Part shown: piece after piece, positions 60,498 through 64,000 of the stretch | Layout of the letters: every line of letters begins with the position of its first letter | Numbering within the stretch: the first letter of the stretch is position 1 | Assembly: GCA_963932465.1 (NCBI GenBank) | Contig: CAWVRF010001047.1 | Location: 1-64,000, forward strand | Source of the DNA: Maratus speciosus | Lineage: Eukaryota; Arthropoda; Arachnida; Araneae; Salticidae | Reading direction: 5' to 3' | DNA: 64,000 nt | Program-made: the position numbers and the translations under genes | The notes under the pieces: model-generated | Seen by the model: only the letters and a program-made list of their open reading frames with translations | What the model was told of the DNA's origin: nothing | Databases searched by the model: none

Positions 60498-61458
60498 CTA
60501 GGGGGCTCTGCCCCCTACGAGCTACGCTCGTCAACCCCGTTCAGACACCGCAGACTCTAACAGCACGCTAATATGATCGCCTTTAAAAGATTTCGGAAGA
60601 TTGAATTATAATTTGAATCTGACGTAATTTTCACCAAACTTTTCTTTCTCTTTTTAATATTCACGTCAAAATACTTTTGTTAGAAATGAAATATTATGAT
60701 CATCTTAAAATGTCAAGTAAATGTCTCGCGCATTTTTAAATTAAAACTGTTTTGCAATATTATTTTTTGTTCATTTTACGTAATAAGTGTAATATGACAT
60801 ACATTCTCCTATTTAGGACTTCTAACGCATGTTACTGAATTTATTATTTTACAATGTTCTTTCTCATTTAAAATTCACGTGTAACTATAGTTTTTATGAC
60901 GTAATTTTCAATGAGTTCCTGCTTTTTATATTTTTTGTTTATAATAGTCACGTGTAAAATAAATTTTTAATTTGAAGCAAACATTACTGTTTGCGCTGTA
61001 TATACAGCTGGCAACAGTTTAAATTAATACAATTTTCTAAAATTTGTAAAAAATATCTCTCGAAATGCTGAAAATTTGAATTTAAAATAGAAATAAAACC
61101 TCGAAAAATTATTCAAATTAAAAAACTAACTGCAATCTGCACACCGGGAAATTCTGTCGCATAAAATGATCTAAAAATGATTAAATTCCTATGTACAGTT
61201 TTTGCTCCTATAAAACGTTTTTAATGGAACGATTTTGTCCAACTTTGGCATTAAATATCTCTTAAAATAATTCTTCGATTTGAAAACTGTCTGCATCAGC
61301 GTGTTTATCAAACAATTTTCTATAATACTACCGATTTTCATATTTTTGTATGCAACAGTTTTTTTAATATTAACGAAGAAAGACCTCCGGTCACAAAAAA
61401 TTCAAAACCGGCGGCGGCGGCGGTGACAGCGGTAGTTACTTTTTTTTAGAATAGAGAG
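60498..61458 (-). mobile_element. Helitron-like dispersed repeat, copy 2
   Basis: On the minus strand it ends with two hairpins, CGAGC-GTA-GCTCG (60518-60530) and GGGGG-CAGAG-CCCCC (60501-60515), then CTAG followed by T. The other end reads TCTCTCTATTCTAAAAAAA, then CGCTGTCACCGCCGCCGCC. It aligns with 30731-32034. A hairpin followed by CTRR and T is a Helitron-type terminus, but the hairpin is closer to CTAG than usual and no protein is present. Confidence 0.55.
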
Positions 61459-61560
61459 ACATTAATAAAGATAGATGCTAGTAGTTAATGTTCCGAGAAA
61501 GAATCTAGATATATATATAAGATTTTTTAAAAATTTAATTTGAAATTTAGTGCTTTTTAT
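61459..61560. other. AT-rich spacer
   Basis: Nothing recognised. Confidence 0.4.
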
Positions 61561-61830
61561 TAACACTTTCCAACATAGTCGAAAAGTGTTTATAATTTCG
61601 ATTTGTCTGTTCGTGCTCTAACTCGCGTAAATATAGTCCAATTGCCATGAAATTTATGTTATTGGGTAGCACTATGGCATGTTCGGTATTAAGAATGAAG
61701 TGTGTTGCATTTACTGTTCATTTACAGAGACACTCAAAAGAATTCCATTACATGACGGTCTATGGAGAAGAATCGCTTGCGATGTATTTCAATAATATTA
61801 TACTATTTTAAACTTACTGAAATTTATATA

Positions 61831-62836
61831 CAGTATAACTTCAAAAATCGGCATTAAAACCATCTTTTCCCTTCCGTTTTCTTTTACATTTTCAAGTTAT
61901 GAGAGTTCAAAAATAGCAATTCTTTATGCATTAAAAACTTCAAGATCGAAAGTAAAAATGCAAGAAAAGAATATTTGACTTTTTTTCATTTGAGACAGAC
62001 GATTATTTTCTGAACAAATTTTGCTGCACTTTTGCTTAGCAGTGGGAACAACCTTGGGAACAATTTTGGCGAATGCATGGCACAATATATGGCCGGAACG
62101 AATTTTCGACAACGGCGACATCAATGATGAGGAAGAATTTTCAGGCTTCCAAATTTGCCGTGAAAAGACCACAATTTATGAGCTGATTGAACACGCAAAA
62201 TCTGAAAATGCATTAAGTGTGGAAAATAGGGATATAGATAATTGGCTAAGCATTGACGAAACTGCATCAACAATGAAATATTTAACGGATAGCGAGATCC
62301 CCGACGCTGTGCTAAATAGAACCGCCGATAATGCAAGTAGCAGCTTGGAAGATGAGGATGAACAACCGGCAGAATAAAAGTGTCACTAGTAAAATCATAA
62401 ATTTGATTGGAGAATTAATGTATGCTTTAGAGAAACAGGACTGTGTTTCCGAAATAGACATTCTTCATTTGTATATTTAAAAAAAATCTTGCTAAAGAAT
62501 AGTAAAAAAAAAAAAAAAAAAAAAATGAATCAAACAAATTTGACATAGATGTTTCCTAAATTACAAGAGAAGAAATAAGTTCACTCTTTATTAGATTTTT
62601 TTTTTTTTTTTTTTTTTCTGTAATATAGGAAATATCAATTAAATAAAGTTTTTCTTAACATTTAATTTTCTGTTTTTCTTACATAATTATCACTTAACAA
62701 TGAATTAAATTATGTATAAAGGCACCATTAATAATATAGAACTACTTTTAATATTCCTAGATACTACTTTTAATATTCCTTCAAAAATCCGGCATAGTCT
62801 CGGTCCCGATGGTGCCGGATTTTTGAAGTTACACTG
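61831..62836 (+). mobile_element. Internally deleted Tigger/pogo-like element
   Basis: Left end CAGTATAACTTCAAAAATCG and right end CGGATTTTTGAAGTTACACTG are inverted and flanked by TA (61829-61830, 62837-62838). Just inside the right end TCAAAAATCCGGCA (62781-62794) and TGCCGGATTTTTGA (62812-62825) form a 14-bp stem. Removing the element joins TACTGAAATTTATA to TATCACTGAGA, matching the unbroken mirror copy at 63771-63805, so the insertion site is confirmed. It encodes only the end of a transposase. Confidence 0.85.
61994..62377 (+). pseudogene. C-terminal remnant of a Tigger/pogo-like transposase
   Basis: An open frame of about 127 codons from 61994 (after an in-frame stop at 61991) to the stop at 62375-62377. 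There is no ATG near the front, so it is the tail of a longer lost frame. The part LANAWHNIWPERIF resembles the region after the DDE core in Tigger/jerky-type proteins (an aromatic-rich AW..I....I pattern). IDNWLSIDE followed by LTDSEIPDAVLN fits the acidic C-terminal LTDEEI-type motif of the same group, and the last residues are strongly acidic. The DNA-binding domain and catalytic core are absent. The surrounding inverted ends and TA duplication support the assignment. Recognition is from pattern memory; a profile search would settle it. Confidence 0.65.
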
Positions 62837-64000
62837 TATATCACTGAGATATACTACACGATGCTCACTGTATAATGTGTTGTGCATAGAATTTACCGTT
62901 CATTTACAGGGGCACACAAAAGAATTTGGCTACAAAAGAAATTGACGACTAATTGATTAATCGAAGTCAATGAACAATAATTGCTGGAAGTGTGCTTTCA
63001 GTCGTGGTATGCGTTTTTAAATTGACTAATTCTTTAAATATTATTTATAGTGTATAAATTCTATAGATCATATACAGGGATGTACAGAAGTTCTGAAGTA
63101 TATTTCTGTTTATTCATGGAAATTGTTGAATGTAAATTTTCAACTGTGCTAAATGTTTAACTGAAATAAGTTTTAGCGTCAACCTGCAGAACTAAAAATC
63201 ATGTATACAGCATAGATTAAGAAATACTTTAAACACATTCAGAATGCTGTAACAAAACCTCGCATTTTATTAAGGCGAAATATAATGTCTCAATAAACAA
63301 TTTGAAAACGCAACTGCATAACGCACAACGCAAAGTGCATAACGCACCTGAAAACCTAATTTCTGTTATTTTCATCAATAGTCGGAAAAATATTCGATTT
63401 TTTTGTGTAGCCCTGTATATGATCTGTAATTTGTTTTATGTATACTACATAGTACGCTAAAAGTTAGTTCAGTTAAACGACTAGTACAGTTGAAAATTTA
63501 CATTCAACAATTTTCATGAATAAACGGAAATATACCCGAGAACTTTTGTGCAGCTCTGTATATGATCTATAGAAGTTATAAATGCTAAGCTATATTTAAA
63601 AAATAGTTCAATTTAAAGATGCGTATCACGACTGAAAGCGCACTTCCAACAATTATTGTTCACAGGCTTTGATAGATCAATTATTCGTCAATTGTAGCCA
63701 AGTTGTTTTGTGTGTCCCTGTAAATGAACGATAAATTCTACGCACAACATATTCTACAGTGAGCATCGTGCAGTACGTCTCAGTGATATATATCAATTTC
63801 AGTATGTTTAAAATAGCTTAATATCTTTAAAATACACAGCAAACATTTTCCCCCCATATAAACAGTAATGTAAAGGAATACTTTTGAATTTTCCTGTAAA
63901 CGAGCTGTAAATGCTACACACTTCCTTTAAATACCGAACATCTCATAGTGATACCCAATAACATCTATAAATTTCATGTCAATCGGACTATATTTATGTG

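Larger units (their letters stand above)
61561..64000. repeat. F3 palindrome, cut by the window end and by a Tigger-like element
   Basis: The left half is in minus orientation: end hairpin AACACTTTCCAAC (61562-61574) with GTCGAAAAGTGTT (61578-61590), TTTGTCTGTTCGTGCTC, then monomers to about 63140. The right half (about 63480-64000) is its mirror image in plus orientation. TTACATTCAACAATTTTCAT at 63499 mirrors ATGGAAATTGTTGAATGTAA at 63117. GCATCGTGCAGTACGTCTCA mirrors 62845-62865. The centre is near 63310. The right half should end a few tens of bases beyond the window. The Tigger-like element occupies 61831-62836. Confidence 0.75.

Noticed and set aside
62705..62945. Opposed 60- and 77-residue frames across the right end of the Tigger-like element
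   Set aside because: They span a transposon end and an F3 monomer and have no conserved features.

Overview
This is a eukaryotic, very AT-rich, repeat-dense intergenic window. Its hAT, maT-type mariner, Tigger-like, TTAA-type and tRNA-derived SINE copies, mixed with A, T, G and C homopolymers and degenerate tandem arrays, are typical of a large arthropod genome. An arachnid would fit, but nothing here fixes the taxon. I found no bacterial-style operon, no rRNA, no convincing tRNA gene and no host protein-coding exon. Two sequences are recognisable protein genes and both are transposon-borne: an intact 342-residue mariner-type transposase (37670-38698, minus) and the C-terminal remnant of a Tigger/pogo-like transposase (61994-62377, plus). 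All other open frames are short and lie in repeats.

Layout. 1-2740: AT-rich, with a ~446-bp direct duplication. 2742-4663: a TTAA-type palindromic (foldback) element split by a ~145-bp tandem array (F1). 4680-6700: a dispersed repeat (F4) holding a 5'-truncated SINE, then a second array element (F2). 7440-19400: three collinear copies (R1-R3) of a ~2-kb repeat, each broken by different insertions (SINE; foldback plus TA-flanked MITE; hAT-like element). 19405-23715: F4, two foldbacks and a hAT-like element between them. 23716-36160: more F4, a hAT element carrying orphan transposon ends, a full-length SINE with target-site duplications, a CpG-rich patch, a Helitron-like family, a further array element (F5), a TTAA MITE and a GGTTCCG-ended repeat (F6). 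36301-44075: a satellite of ~1.2-1.3-kb monomers interrupted by the intact maT element, whose empty site survives in a neighbouring monomer. 44076-58220: four hAT or hAT-like elements, a 1.43-kb TIR element of unknown superfamily, a CCAAT-bearing inverted repeat and two F2-type elements. 58458-64000: a TA-flanked 1.9-kb TIR element, a second Helitron-like copy, and a large palindrome of family F3 split by the Tigger-like element.

The most unusual theme is that several sequence-unrelated families (F1, F2/F2b, F3, F5, perhaps F6) share one plan: degenerate ~130-185-bp monomers in tandem, then in most a short tetranucleotide tract, then a terminal hairpin. Two of them share the terminal module but carry different monomers. 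This is the best candidate for an under-described system here. Boundaries and TIRs were read by eye; percent identities were not computed.
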